DNA of 18,862 nucleotides from the NCBI GenBank assembly GCA_029239415.1, contig JAQZAY010000035.1, positions 1-18,862 of the forward strand. The letters are read 5' to 3'. Of this stretch, positions 1 to 6,561 are shown in pieces; position 1 is the stretch's first letter, and each line of letters starts with the position of its first letter. A program made the position numbers and the translations under genes. The DNA comes from Pseudomonas sp. (GTDB taxonomy: Bacteria > Pseudomonadota > Gammaproteobacteria > Pseudomonadales > Pseudomonadaceae). The notes under the pieces are model-generated. The model searched no databases and was not told the origin of the DNA. It saw only the letters and a list, made by a program, of their open reading frames with translations.

Positions 1-241
1 TGATGATCTCGACAACCTGCTTTGTAGTGCGGAAAACAATGACATAGTTGGGTCGAACTACGATTTCCCGGGTGCCAGGGTATCGACCTTTCTTATACAG
101 CAACGGGTTCAGCAGCGTTCGGCTGGCCTTTTCCTCAAAAGCCTCATCCAATCGAATTGCCGCTTCGGGATTGTCTTTGGCGATATGGTCAGTAATCCGG
201 ATCCGGTCTTGAAGCGCCATTGCGCGCCATACCATGCGCAT
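1..241 (-). CDS. ParE/RelE-family type II toxin (3' end cut by window edge)
   Basis: Reading the minus strand from the ATG at 241-239 gives 80 codons open to the window edge. The protein begins MRMVWRAMALQDRIRITDHI and continues with the core of the ParE/RelE toxin fold: an N-terminal helical hairpin (DRIRITDHIAKDNPEAAIRLDE), then YKKGRYPGTREIVVRPNYVI and VFRTTKQVVEII, which match the family's beta-strand core. The usual last 10-15 residues, with the final strand and the R-H/A-x-Q-W tail, lie outside the window. The start overlaps the stop of the upstream antitoxin gene by one base (TAATG), as is typical of translationally coupled toxin-antitoxin pairs. ATG codons at 235 and 220 are alternative starts, but coupling favours 241. 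Family members either inhibit gyrase (ParE) or cleave mRNA on ribosomes (RelE); the sequence seen does not decide which. Fold assignment is fairly sure, target is not. Confidence 0.8.
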   Translation of the reverse strand, partial: MRMVWRAMALQDRIRITDHIAKDNPEAAIRLDEAFEEKASRTLLNPLLYKKGRYPGTREIVVRPNYVIVFRTTKQVVEII

Positions 242-705
242 TACCGAGTCTTGGTTTTGAAGGCAGCGCGACGAGCAGCAAACAGCTTGCGAACCTCTTC
301 GTCTTCGACAACGGGCGAGGTGTCATTCAGGCTCGCTTCTACTTGATCCCGAAACCAGGCTTCATAGGCAGCTGCTTCATGGGCGCGCTTGAGAGCCTGG
401 GTACGGTCAGGGCGTTGGTAGGTCGTCAGCTGCCGGGGATCGTAGGCCGATGAATCCACCTCGAAACTGTCGATGCCCAAGTCCTGAAGGTAACTCACCA
501 GGGTTTCGAGCTTTTTGAACAGCCTCACATCTCCGCTTCGCTGGGCAGTGAGGACATGCTCCTGGTTGGCTATGTTCACCTGGATGGCCCATCCCCCAGG
601 CTGACCGACGATGTGCGCAGCAAGGATGTGCCCAGCTTGCGCGTGTCGGCTGAGATTGGCGTGGTCAAGATTTCGAGTAGGCACTGGAGCATGTCTCGGT
701 GTCAT
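241..705 (-). CDS. Antitoxin partner of the ParE/RelE-type toxin
   Basis: A 154-residue acidic/basic protein directly upstream of, and one-base overlapping, the toxin gene. The C-terminal third (AAYEAWFRDQVEASLNDTSP, an acidic stretch, then a basic KLFAARRAAFKTKTR tail) resembles the toxin-wrapping tail of ParD-like antitoxins found beside ParE toxins, so the antitoxin role rests on both context and sequence. The first ~100 residues hold a compact region (QPGGWAIQVNIANQEHVLTA, then RSGDVRLFKKLETLVSYLQD) that I cannot place in a standard antitoxin DNA-binding class. The protein is long for an antitoxin. Similarity as I remember it seems to begin near residue 27, so the first ~25 residues may be over-called. 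The only other in-frame start nearby is GTG at codon 8, and neither start has a clear ribosome binding site. A 6-7-6 inverted repeat at 724-742 lies just upstream and could be an autoregulatory operator. The gene is less GC-rich than its neighbours. Confidence 0.65.
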   Translation of the reverse strand: MTPRHAPVPTRNLDHANLSRHAQAGHILAAHIVGQPGGWAIQVNIANQEHVLTAQRSGDVRLFKKLETLVSYLQDLGIDSFEVDSSAYDPRQLTTYQRPDRTQALKRAHEAAAYEAWFRDQVEASLNDTSPVVEDEEVRKLFAARRAAFKTKTR

Positions 706-723
706 GGGAAGCGGCCATCTTAT

Positions 724-742
724 GCAATCTATTATTGATTGC
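724..742. promoter_or_regulatory. Inverted repeat GCAATC-N7-GATTGC, candidate operator
   Basis: GCAATC (724-729) and GATTGC (737-742) are exact reverse complements separated by seven AT-rich bases. The repeat starts about 19 bases upstream of the antitoxin start and overlaps the -35 hexamer of the possible plus-strand promoter serving the thioesterase gene. Position and symmetry fit an autoregulatory toxin-antitoxin operator that could also affect the divergent gene. The binding role is inferred. Confidence 0.4.
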
Positions 743-763
743 GACTATATGACTTCTGATAGT
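735..763 (+). promoter_or_regulatory. Possible sigma-70 promoter for the thioesterase gene at 812
   Basis: TTGATT (735-740), a 17-base spacer and GATAGT (758-763) each match four of six consensus positions. The predicted start of transcription near 770 would leave a leader of about 40 bases before the ATG at 812. The match is modest and the call is tentative. Confidence 0.35.
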
Positions 764-811
764 TCTGTGGGAAGCTTCCTTTTTCGTGTTCCAAAGCGCA
801 AGAGCACCCCC

Positions 812-1240
812 ATGATCGAACCTCCCGAGCGCCACCACTTCGTGCATTTTCACCCTATCCTCACGCGCCACCACGACAGCGACCTGAACGGCCTGGTGGC
901 TGGGCCTGCCGTGCATGGTTTCTTCGATACGGCCATCCATGCCTACCTGCACCAGCAGGCAGGCCTGGACCTGCAGGAAGGCGTGGTGGTGGGCCTGGTG
1001 GTCAGTTCGTCGGCGGACTTCTTCGCCTTGCCGAGTTTTCCCGAGGTGCTGGAAGTGGGCTTGCGCGTGACGCGCCTGGCCGGGAGTTCGGTGGAGTATC
1101 AGGCTGCGCTGTTTCGTGCCGGCGACGAGGAGGCCTGCGCGGGGGGCAAGCTGGTGCAGGTATTCGTCGACCGGCAGACCGGATTGCCCGTTGCATTGCC
1201 CGAGGCCTTGCAGGCGGCGCTGGACCTTTTGCACGCATGA
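812..1240 (+). CDS. Acyl-CoA thioesterase, 4-hydroxybenzoyl-CoA thioesterase-like hotdog fold
   Basis: A 142-residue protein of the length expected for a single hotdog domain. Near the N terminus, H20-H21-D22-S23-D24-L25-N26-G27 aligns with the D-x-D-x-x-G active-site loop of the 4HBT/YbgC/FcbC family, followed by the long central helix (VAGPAVHGFFDTAIHAYLHQ). The rest alternates strands as in that fold (VVVGLVVSSSADFFALPSF, LEVGLRVTRLAGSSVEYQAA, LVQVFVDRQTGLPVALPEAL). The usual HVNN or VVYH after the glycine is replaced by LVAGP, so the acyl group cannot be guessed. The reading frame is open further upstream, but the ATG at 812 gives the family start; upstream residues look unstructured and Cys-rich. 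The ribosome binding site is weak (AAGAG). The gene ends right before a strong terminator and appears monocistronic. Thioesterase function is likely, substrate unknown. Confidence 0.8.
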   Translation: MIEPPERHHFVHFHPILTRHHDSDLNGLVAGPAVHGFFDTAIHAYLHQQAGLDLQEGVVVGLVVSSSADFFALPSFPEVLEVGLRVTRLAGSSVEYQAALFRAGDEEACAGGKLVQVFVDRQTGLPVALPEALQAALDLLHA

Positions 1241-1274
1241 AAAAGGCCCTGTCCGGTCGGGCAGGGCCTTTTTT
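1241..1274. terminator. Bidirectional rho-independent terminator
   Basis: AAAAGGCCCTG (1241-1251) and CAGGGCCTTTT (1262-1272) form a perfect 11-bp stem with a 10-base loop, followed by further T on the plus strand and preceded by an A-run that gives a T-run on the minus strand. It begins directly after the thioesterase stop codon and lies about 20 bases beyond the end of the convergent glycine-zipper gene, so it can serve both. Confidence 0.9.
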
Positions 1275-1294
1275 GATGCGCTAGCCGTCAGGTC

Positions 1295-1768
1295 TTAGCG
1301 GTGACGCCAGTTGCGCTTGTGCTTGCGATGCCCGTAGTGATGGCCACGATCACGGTAGTGGCGACGGTCATCGTAGCCGCGGCGGTCACTTCGCTCGTCG
1401 GCGTCAGCCTTGTTGCCCATGTAGTTGCCGAGCGCGCCGCCCGCGCCGCCGCCTGCGGCCGCGCCGATGTAGCTGCCGGTGGTGCCGCCGACGCTTCGGC
1501 CCAGCACGTTGCCGCCCGCGGCACCCAGCGCACCGCCGATGGCCGCCTCTCCACGCTGGCGCTTGTCGGCTCCGACCGCACTACCGGCCGCGCCACCCAG
1601 GCCCGCGCCAATGGCGCCGCCGGTGCTGCCGCCGATCTGCTGGCCGACCACCGAGCCGAGTACTCCACCCAGTGCGCCGCCAATACCGGCCTCGGTGGAG
1701 CCACCTGCCGAGGCAACGCCACTGAGCAGGCCAAGAGACAACAACAGAATCGAGGAGTACTTCTTCAT
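1295..1768 (-). CDS. Secreted glycine-zipper protein with basic His/Arg-rich tail
   Basis: A 157-residue protein. It starts with a classic signal peptide (MKKYSSILLLSLGLLSGVAS, then AGG) whose likely type I cleavage is after Ala-Ser-Ala near residue 21; no lipobox Cys is present. The mature part is built from repeated Gly-zipper runs of the G-x3-G/A-x3-G kind (AGIGGALGGVLGSVVGQQIG, GGAIGAGLGGAAGSAVGA, AAIGGALGAAGGNVLGRSVG, GSYIGAAAGGGAGGALGNYM). These helices usually pack in or against membranes. The last ~35 residues are strongly charged and His/Arg-rich (RRGYDDRRHYRDRGHHYGHR). Related proteins are periplasmic or outer-membrane-associated and mostly of unknown function. The reading frame continues upstream to 1912, but the ATG at 1768 has the signal peptide directly after it and a GAGG eight bases upstream. 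Monocistronic between two terminators. Confidence 0.82.
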   Translation of the reverse strand: MKKYSSILLLSLGLLSGVASAGGSTEAGIGGALGGVLGSVVGQQIGGSTGGAIGAGLGGAAGSAVGADKRQRGEAAIGGALGAAGGNVLGRSVGGTTGSYIGAAAGGGAGGALGNYMGNKADADERSDRRGYDDRRHYRDRGHHYGHRKHKRNWRHR

Positions 1769-1876
1769 CGAGAGAGCCTCATAGGGATGACGAGGCGATC
1801 CTGAGGCTGGATCGTTAGGCTGGCAACGAAATTCCGACGATTGGTAGAAGTTGTACACAATCTTGTAACTTACTGT

Positions 1877-1889
1877 TTTCACTATGAAA
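1877..1889. repeat. Short inverted repeat in the AT-rich region upstream of the glycine-zipper gene
   Basis: TTTCA-CTA-TGAAA is a perfect 5-3-5 inverted repeat about 110 bases upstream of the glycine-zipper start, in the most AT-rich part of the 1769-1920 gap. It could be a regulator site, but such a short repeat is not rare in AT-rich DNA. I could not identify a convincing -35/-10 pair in this gap on the minus strand. Confidence 0.25.
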
Positions 1890-1922
1890 CTTAATCGATT
1901 TTCGTGTGTCACAGATTACTTG

Positions 1923-1957
1923 CGAAAGCCCTGATCCTCACGGTCAGGGCTTTTTTC
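1923..1957. terminator. Rho-independent terminator downstream of the oxidoreductase gene
   Basis: AAAGCCCTGA (1925-1934) and TCAGGGCTTT (1944-1953) form a perfect 10-bp stem with a 9-base loop, lying about 25 bases past the end of the minus-strand oxidoreductase gene. The T-run is longer on the plus strand (six T) than on the minus strand (three T, then CG), so termination may act in both directions. Confidence 0.75.
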
Positions 1958-1980
1958 GTACCGCGGGACAACCGTCAGGC

Positions 1981-4317
1981 TCAGATGATCCGCCCCGTCT
2001 CGCGCGGTGCCTGCAGCTTGATCGCCACGAACTTGGATGTCGGCGTGTGGCTGCCTTCACCCACGCTGTCCAGCGGCACCAGCGGATTGACCTCCGGATA
2101 ATAGGCCGCCGCCTGTCCGGCCGGGATGTCGAAGGCCAGCAGGGTGAAGCCTGTCACTCGACGCTCGCAACCGTCGCCCCACAGCGAAACGATATCGGCC
2201 TTCTGCCCGGGCTTGAAGCCCAGGCGGATGATGTCTGCCTCGTTGACGAACAACACGTCGCGCTGGCCCTTCACGCCGCGGTAGCGGTCGTCCAGGCCAT
2301 AGATGGTGGTGTTGTACTGGTCGTGCGAGCGCATCGACTGCATGATCAGGTCCGGCTCCTGGCCGCTGGCGCGCACGCGCTCGTCGAGCAGGCTGCCGGG
2401 CAGCAGGTTGGCCTTGAAGTTGGCCCGGCCGGTGGCCGTTTTCCACTGGCGGGCACCTGCGCTGTTGCCCAGGTAGAAGCCACCGGGATGCTCCAGGCGC
2501 TTGTTGAAGTCGGTGAAGCCCGGGATGGTATCGGCGATCAGGTCGCGGATACGGTCGTAGTCGGCAACCAGCCAGTTCCAGTCCACCGGGGTGCTGCCCA
2601 GCGTCGCGGCGGCGATGCCTGCGACCACCGCCGGCTCCGAGCGCATCTGGCGCGACAGCGGCTGCAGCTGGCCGTTGGAGGCATGCACCATGCTGAAGGA
2701 ATCTTCGACCGTCACGGCCTGCGGGCCTTCGCCCTGCTGGTCGATGTCGGTACGCCCAAGGCAAGGCAGGATCAGTGCCTGCTTGCCGTGGACCAGATGG
2801 CTGCGGTTGAGCTTGGTGCTGATCTGCACGGTCAGCTCGCAGTTGCGCAGGGCCTGGGCCGTGCGCGCGGTGTCCGGAGTGGCCTGGGCGAAGTTGCCGC
2901 CAAGGCCGATGAACACCTTGGCCCGGCCATCGAGCATGGCGTGGATGGCTTCCACGGTATTGTGGCCGTTGTGCCGCGGCACGCTGAAGCCGAAGCGCTT
3001 TTCGATCGCGTCGAGCAGGGCCACCGGCGGGCGCTCGTTGATGCCCATGGTGCGATCGCCCTGCACGTTGCTGTGGCCACGCACCGGGCACAGGCCGGCG
3101 CCGGGCACCCCAAGGTTGCCGCGCAGCAGCATGAGATTGGCGATCTCCTGGATGGTCGCCACCGAATGACGGTGCTGGGTGATGCCCATGGCCCAGCACA
3201 TGATCACTTTCTCGGCCTTGCGGTACATGCGCGCGGCCTGTTCGATGTCGTCCAGCGGCAGGCCGGATTGCGCCTGTATCTGCTCCCAGGACGTGGCATC
3301 CACCACCGCGAGGTAGTCGTCGATGCCATGGCCATGCTGCTCGATGAAGGCATGGTCGAACACCGGGGGCTCACTGCGGGCCTGGGCGTCGCGCTCCCAT
3401 TGCAAGAGGAACTTGGCCATGCCGCGCATCATCGCCATGTCGCCGCCCAATGCCGGACGGAAATAGGCGGTGTTGGTGGGGCGGTCGCCGTTGGTCAGCA
3501 TTTCCAGCGCGTGCTGTGGGTGCTGGAAGCGTTCCAGGCCGCGTTCTTTCAAGGGGTTGACGCAGACCACCTGGGCTCCGCGCTTGACCGCGTCGCGCAG
3601 CGGGTCGAGCATCCGTGGGTGGTTTGTGCCTGGGTTCTGCCCCCAGACGAAGATCGCATCGGCATGCTCGAAGTCATCGAAGGTCACGGTGCCCTTGCCG
3701 ACCCCGACGCTCTGGCCCAGGGCCACGCCGCTGGCCTCGTGGCACATGTTCGAGCAGTCCGGGAAGTTGTTGGTGCCATAGGCGCGCACGAACAGCTGGT
3801 AGAGGAAGGCCGCTTCGTTGCTGGCCCGGCCCGAGGTGTAGAACTCGGCCTGGTCCGGCGACTCCAGCGCCTTGAGGTGCTGGGCGATCAGCGCGAAGGC
3901 GCCATCCCAGTCGATCGGGCGATAGCGGTCGCTGGCCGCGTCATAGACCATCGGCTCGGTCAGGCGGCCCTGGTATTCGAGCCAGTAGTCGCTCTGCTCC
4001 AGCAACGCGGTGACGCTGTGGCGGGCGAAGAACGCGGCATCGACGCGGCGCTTGGTCGCTTCCCAGTTCACCGCCTTGGCGCCGTTCTCGCAGAACTTGA
4101 CCATGCCGCTTTCGGGCGAGTCGCCCCACGCGCAGCCCGGGCAGTCGAAACCGCCGTTCTGGTTGGTCTTGAGCAGGGCGCGGATGTTCTTCAAGGCGTT
4201 GTCGCTGCCGACCCACGCCTTGGCCACGCTGCGCAGCGCGCCCCAGCCACCGGCGGGGCCGTCGTACGGTTTGTAGCGAGGGACGGGCTTCTGGTCGGCT
4301 TTATGATGCAGGCTCAC
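1981..4317 (-). CDS. FdhF/YdeP-type molybdopterin oxidoreductase, alpha subunit
   Basis: A 778-residue protein, the usual length for the FdhF/YdeP branch of the DMSO reductase superfamily. These enzymes carry a bis-molybdopterin guanine dinucleotide cofactor and an N-terminal Fe-S cluster. Visible marks are C59-P-G-C62-A-W-G and C76-E-N-G near the N terminus (cluster ligands) and N190-M-C192-H-E-A-S, where Cys192 sits in the position of the Mo-binding Sec/Cys of formate dehydrogenase. MPT-binding segments follow (VWGQNPGTNHPRMLDPLRDA, GLCPVRGHSNVQGDRTMGIN, IGLGGNFAQATPDT), with the C-terminal cofactor-binding beta-barrel around YNTTIYGLDDRYRG. There is no twin-arginine signal, so it is cytoplasmic. 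It starts with GTG at 4317, which overlaps the fdhD stop by 4 nt, with GGAG eight bases upstream. No electron-transfer or membrane subunit gene is adjacent. The true substrate is unknown; E. coli YdeP is linked to acid resistance, not clearly to formate. Confidence 0.88.
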   Translation of the reverse strand: MSLHHKADQKPVPRYKPYDGPAGGWGALRSVAKAWVGSDNALKNIRALLKTNQNGGFDCPGCAWGDSPESGMVKFCENGAKAVNWEATKRRVDAAFFARHSVTALLEQSDYWLEYQGRLTEPMVYDAASDRYRPIDWDGAFALIAQHLKALESPDQAEFYTSGRASNEAAFLYQLFVRAYGTNNFPDCSNMCHEASGVALGQSVGVGKGTVTFDDFEHADAIFVWGQNPGTNHPRMLDPLRDAVKRGAQVVCVNPLKERGLERFQHPQHALEMLTNGDRPTNTAYFRPALGGDMAMMRGMAKFLLQWERDAQARSEPPVFDHAFIEQHGHGIDDYLAVVDATSWEQIQAQSGLPLDDIEQAARMYRKAEKVIMCWAMGITQHRHSVATIQEIANLMLLRGNLGVPGAGLCPVRGHSNVQGDRTMGINERPPVALLDAIEKRFGFSVPRHNGHNTVEAIHAMLDGRAKVFIGLGGNFAQATPDTARTAQALRNCELTVQISTKLNRSHLVHGKQALILPCLGRTDIDQQGEGPQAVTVEDSFSMVHASNGQLQPLSRQMRSEPAVVAGIAAATLGSTPVDWNWLVADYDRIRDLIADTIPGFTDFNKRLEHPGGFYLGNSAGARQWKTATGRANFKANLLPGSLLDERVRASGQEPDLIMQSMRSHDQYNTTIYGLDDRYRGVKGQRDVLFVNEADIIRLGFKPGQKADIVSLWGDGCERRVTGFTLLAFDIPAGQAAAYYPEVNPLVPLDSVGEGSHTPTSKFVAIKLQAPRETGRII

Positions 4318-5150
4318 GGTCTAGTCTCCGGCGCGGGGCTGAACACCCGCGGTGCGCTGTGCTTGGGCAAATGAATCAGGTTGAGGTTGTGCTGCCTGGC
4401 CCACTGCAAGGCCAGGCCGGTGGGCGCGGACAGGCTGACCAGGGTCTGGATGCCGGCGCGCAGGACTTTCTGGATCAGCTCGAGGCTGCAGCGGCTGGTC
4501 ACGATCGCCACGCCACCGGCCAGGTTGATGCGTTGGCGCAGCAGGGCGCCGATCAGCTTGTCCAGGGCGTTGTGCCGGCCGATATCCTCGCGGCCCAGCA
4601 ACAGCTGGCCCTGGTTGTCCATGAACACCGCTGCGTGCACTGCGCCGCAGTGCTGGCCCAGTGGCTGGAACGCATCCAGGCGCTGGCGCAGGCCGGCGAG
4701 CCAGTGCGCCGGCGGCAGCGGCGCGCCGGGCAGCACCTCAAGCTCGGGCAATGCCTGCTCCAGCGCCTCGACGCCGCACAGGCCGCAGCCGCTGGTGCCC
4801 GCCAGTTGCCGGCGCTGGTTTTTCAGGTGCCAGAAGGCCCGGCTGGAAATCTCCAGGTCTGCATACAGCGCAGCGCCTTCCCCGGAGAGCTTCACGTCAT
4901 AGATCTCTGACGGTGCGCTGACCAAGCCGCTGCCCACGCTGAAGCCGACCACGAAATCCTCGAGGTCGGTGGGGCTGACCAGCATCACGGCCTGGTTCAG
5001 GCCGTTGTAGGCGATGGCCAGGGCGACTTCCTCGGCGAGCGGGGTCGGCGCCTGTTCGGCATCGGTCAACTGGGCGTAGCCGTAGATGTTGCTGGCGGCA
5101 GGCAAGGCAAAGGACAAGGGCGCCGCGCAGACCGGTGGCTTGCTGTTCAT
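4314..5150 (-). CDS. fdhD: FdhD, sulfurtransferase for formate dehydrogenase-type molybdoenzymes
   Basis: A 278-residue protein of the expected FdhD length. FdhD passes sulfur from a cysteine desulfurase (IscS in E. coli) to the molybdenum cofactor before insertion into formate dehydrogenase-like enzymes. The diagnostic loop S120-G-C122-G-L-C125-G carries the two conserved cysteines needed for sulfur transfer. Further family signatures are LAIAYNGLNQAVMLVSPTDL, EDFVVGFSVGSG near residues 65-74, MDNQGQLLLGREDIGRHNAL, DKLIGALLR and the C-terminal VSLSAPTGLALQWARQ. It lies directly upstream of, and overlaps by 4 nt, the molybdopterin oxidoreductase, so the two are very probably made together and the oxidoreductase is the likely client. 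No clear Shine-Dalgarno sequence precedes the ATG at 5150. Confidence 0.93.
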   Translation of the reverse strand: MNSKPPVCAAPLSFALPAASNIYGYAQLTDAEQAPTPLAEEVALAIAYNGLNQAVMLVSPTDLEDFVVGFSVGSGLVSAPSEIYDVKLSGEGAALYADLEISSRAFWHLKNQRRQLAGTSGCGLCGVEALEQALPELEVLPGAPLPPAHWLAGLRQRLDAFQPLGQHCGAVHAAVFMDNQGQLLLGREDIGRHNALDKLIGALLRQRINLAGGVAIVTSRCSLELIQKVLRAGIQTLVSLSAPTGLALQWARQHNLNLIHLPKHSAPRVFSPAPETRP

Positions 5151-5181
5151 CAGGCGGATTACCGGCGGCTCTTCATCCCCT

Positions 5182-5193
5182 AAGCCTAGGCTT
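5182..5193. repeat. 12-bp perfect palindrome upstream of fdhD
   Basis: AAGCCTAGGCTT is self-complementary and lies about 32 bases upstream of the fdhD start, inside the 121-base gap before the HAD hydrolase gene. It could be an operator for the fdhD-oxidoreductase pair. No good promoter hexamers are visible around it, so the role is only a suggestion. Confidence 0.25.
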
Positions 5194-5271
5194 GTGCCGA
5201 AGGCGCGTCTAATCGCAAGGATCTATGCCCCGATAGACACCGTCGATGAGCCGTAGCCGGCGGTCTCGAGA

Positions 5272-5934
5272 TCACAAGCCTGCCAGCAATTCCCGGTAGT
5301 CCTCCACCGCCTCGAACTCCTCGGTATCGCGCGGACCGCGCTTGCTGTCCGGTTGGCGCACCGCCAGCAAGTGCGCGACGCCATAGCGCCTGGCACTGCG
5401 CAGGATCGGCAAGGTGTCGTCGATGAACAGGCTGCGCGCCGGGTCGAAGCCGATGTCGGCCTGCAGGGCATCCCAGAACTGCGGGCTTTCCTTGGGAAAG
5501 CCATAGTCATGCGAGCTGATCAGCCGCTCGAAGTAGGGCGCGAGCTCGACCCTTTCGAGTTTCAGCGACAGGGAGTCGCGATGGGCATTGGTGATCATCA
5601 CCACCCGCTTGCCCGCCTGGCGCAAGGCCGCGAGGAAGGGTGTGGCGTCCGGGCGCAGGGCGATCAGCCCGGCGAGCTCCTGCTTGAGCTCGCGCACCGG
5701 CAGTTTCAGCTCGCGGGTCCAGAAGTCCAGGCAGTACCAGTTCAGGGTACCGGCATTGCGTTCGAACAAGGGCTGCAGCTCGAGCTCGGCCATGGCCCGG
5801 CTGACGCCATGCAGCTGCGCATAGCGCTGGGGCAGGTGCTCCAGCCAGAACTGGTTGTCGTAGTGCAGGTCGAGGAGGGTACCGTCCATGTCGAGCAGGA
5901 CGGTGTCGATGTCGGACCAGGCTAGCAGGGGCAT
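5272..5934 (-). CDS. yrfG: HAD-family nucleotidase (YrfG-like GMP/IMP 5'-nucleotidase)
   Basis: A 220-residue haloacid-dehalogenase-superfamily hydrolase. Motif I is D15-M-D17-G-T-L (nucleophile and acid/base Asp). Motif II is the Thr in VVMITNAHRD, motif III the Lys in GFPKESPQFWDAL, and motif IV the Asp pair in SLFIDDTLPILRSARR. The helical cap lies between motifs I and II (HYDNQFWLEHLPQRYAQLHG). Length, motif wording and the position beside nudE match YrfG, which in E. coli hydrolyses GMP and IMP. The frame stays open upstream to about 6480, but that part is antisense to nudE, and the ATG at 5934 puts the HAD motif at the expected distance from the N terminus. It is transcribed divergently from nudE, sharing a 63-base intergenic region. 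The family is sure; the exact substrate is inferred. Confidence 0.85.
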   Translation of the reverse strand: MPLLAWSDIDTVLLDMDGTLLDLHYDNQFWLEHLPQRYAQLHGVSRAMAELELQPLFERNAGTLNWYCLDFWTRELKLPVRELKQELAGLIALRPDATPFLAALRQAGKRVVMITNAHRDSLSLKLERVELAPYFERLISSHDYGFPKESPQFWDALQADIGFDPARSLFIDDTLPILRSARRYGVAHLLAVRQPDSKRGPRDTEEFEAVEDYRELLAGL

Positions 5935-5950
5935 ATGAAATTCTCGAAGG

Positions 5951-5971
5951 CGTGGCAAGCCACGGTATAGT
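5951..5971 (+). promoter_or_regulatory. Possible nudE promoter -10 with adjacent palindrome
   Basis: CGTGGC-AA-GCCACG (5951-5964) is a perfect 6-2-6 inverted repeat, followed one base later by TATAGT (5966-5971), a five-of-six match to the -10 consensus. The region where a -35 should lie (about 5943-5948) is a poor match. The palindrome sits in the spacer position, which would suit a repressor or activator acting on nudE-cysQ. Confidence 0.35.
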
Positions 5972-5997
5972 AACCCGTTCACGCCAAGGAGCCGCCC

Positions 5998-6561
5998 ATG
6001 CGCCAGAAACCCACTGTACTTGCCCGCGAGATCGTCGCCAGCAGCCGTCTGTTTCGTGTCGAAGCCGTGCAACTGCGCTTCACCAACGGCACCGAGCGGA
6101 CCTACGAGCGTCTGGTCGGTCGCGGCAACGGCTATGGTGCGGTGATGATCGTGGCCATGCTCGACGCCGAGCACGCGGTGCTCGTCGAGGAATACTGCGG
6201 CGGTACCGACGAGTACGAGCTGTCGCTGCCCAAGGGCCTGGTCGAGCCAGGCGAGGACGTGCTGGCAGCGGCCAACCGCGAGCTCAAGGAAGAAGCCGGC
6301 CTGGGCGCTCGCCAGCTCGAACACCTGACCGAGCTGTCGCTGTCGCCAGGCTACATGAGCCAGAAGATCCAGGTGGTGCTGGCCACCGACCTGTACGAGG
6401 AGCGTCTGGAGGGCGACGAGCCCGAGCCGATGCGGGTCGACAAGGTCAACCTGCGCGAGCTCTCGGCCCTGGCCCAGCATCCGCAGTTCACCGAGGGGCG
6501 GGCGCTGGCAGCGCTGTACCTGGTGCGCGACCTGCTCTCCCAGCGGGGGTTGTTCGCATGA
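5998..6561 (+). CDS. nudE: NudE, ADP-compound (ADP-ribose/NADH) Nudix hydrolase
   Basis: A 187-residue Nudix hydrolase. The Nudix box is complete: G80-x5-E86-x7-R94-E95-L-K-E98-E99-A-G101-L, so the metal-binding glutamates are intact. The surrounding sequence (ERLVGRGNGYGAVMIVAM, EEYCGGTDEYELSLPKG) and the SPGYMSQKIQVVLATDLY segment are typical of NudE, which cleaves the pyrophosphate of NADH, ADP-ribose and diadenosine compounds. An AAGGAG ribosome binding site lies seven bases before the ATG. The stop overlaps the cysQ start by 4 nt (ATGA), so the two are one transcript and translationally coupled. The nudE-yrfG adjacency is also known in E. coli. Confidence 0.93.
   Translation: MRQKPTVLAREIVASSRLFRVEAVQLRFTNGTERTYERLVGRGNGYGAVMIVAMLDAEHAVLVEEYCGGTDEYELSLPKGLVEPGEDVLAAANRELKEEAGLGARQLEHLTELSLSPGYMSQKIQVVLATDLYEERLEGDEPEPMRVDKVNLRELSALAQHPQFTEGRALAALYLVRDLLSQRGLFA

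Noticed and set aside
611..811. Upstream start for the small thioesterase
   Set aside because: The extension overlaps the antitoxin gene on the other strand and encodes Cys-rich sequence unlike any hotdog protein; the fold begins soon after the ATG at 812.
1906..4374. Long open frame on the plus strand opposite the oxidoreductase gene
   Set aside because: It is antisense to a well-supported enzyme. Its composition (His, Ala, Val, Gln rich, no recognisable domain) is what the GC-skewed complementary strand of a Pseudomonas gene gives.
5222..5272. Terminator after the HAD nucleotidase gene
   Set aside because: An imperfect stem (about ten pairs with mismatches) can be drawn, but there is no T-run and the pairing is weak.
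5935..6480. Upstream extension of the HAD nucleotidase gene
   Set aside because: The frame stays open but runs antisense through nudE. The HAD motif at residue 15 from the ATG at 5934 is the normal distance.
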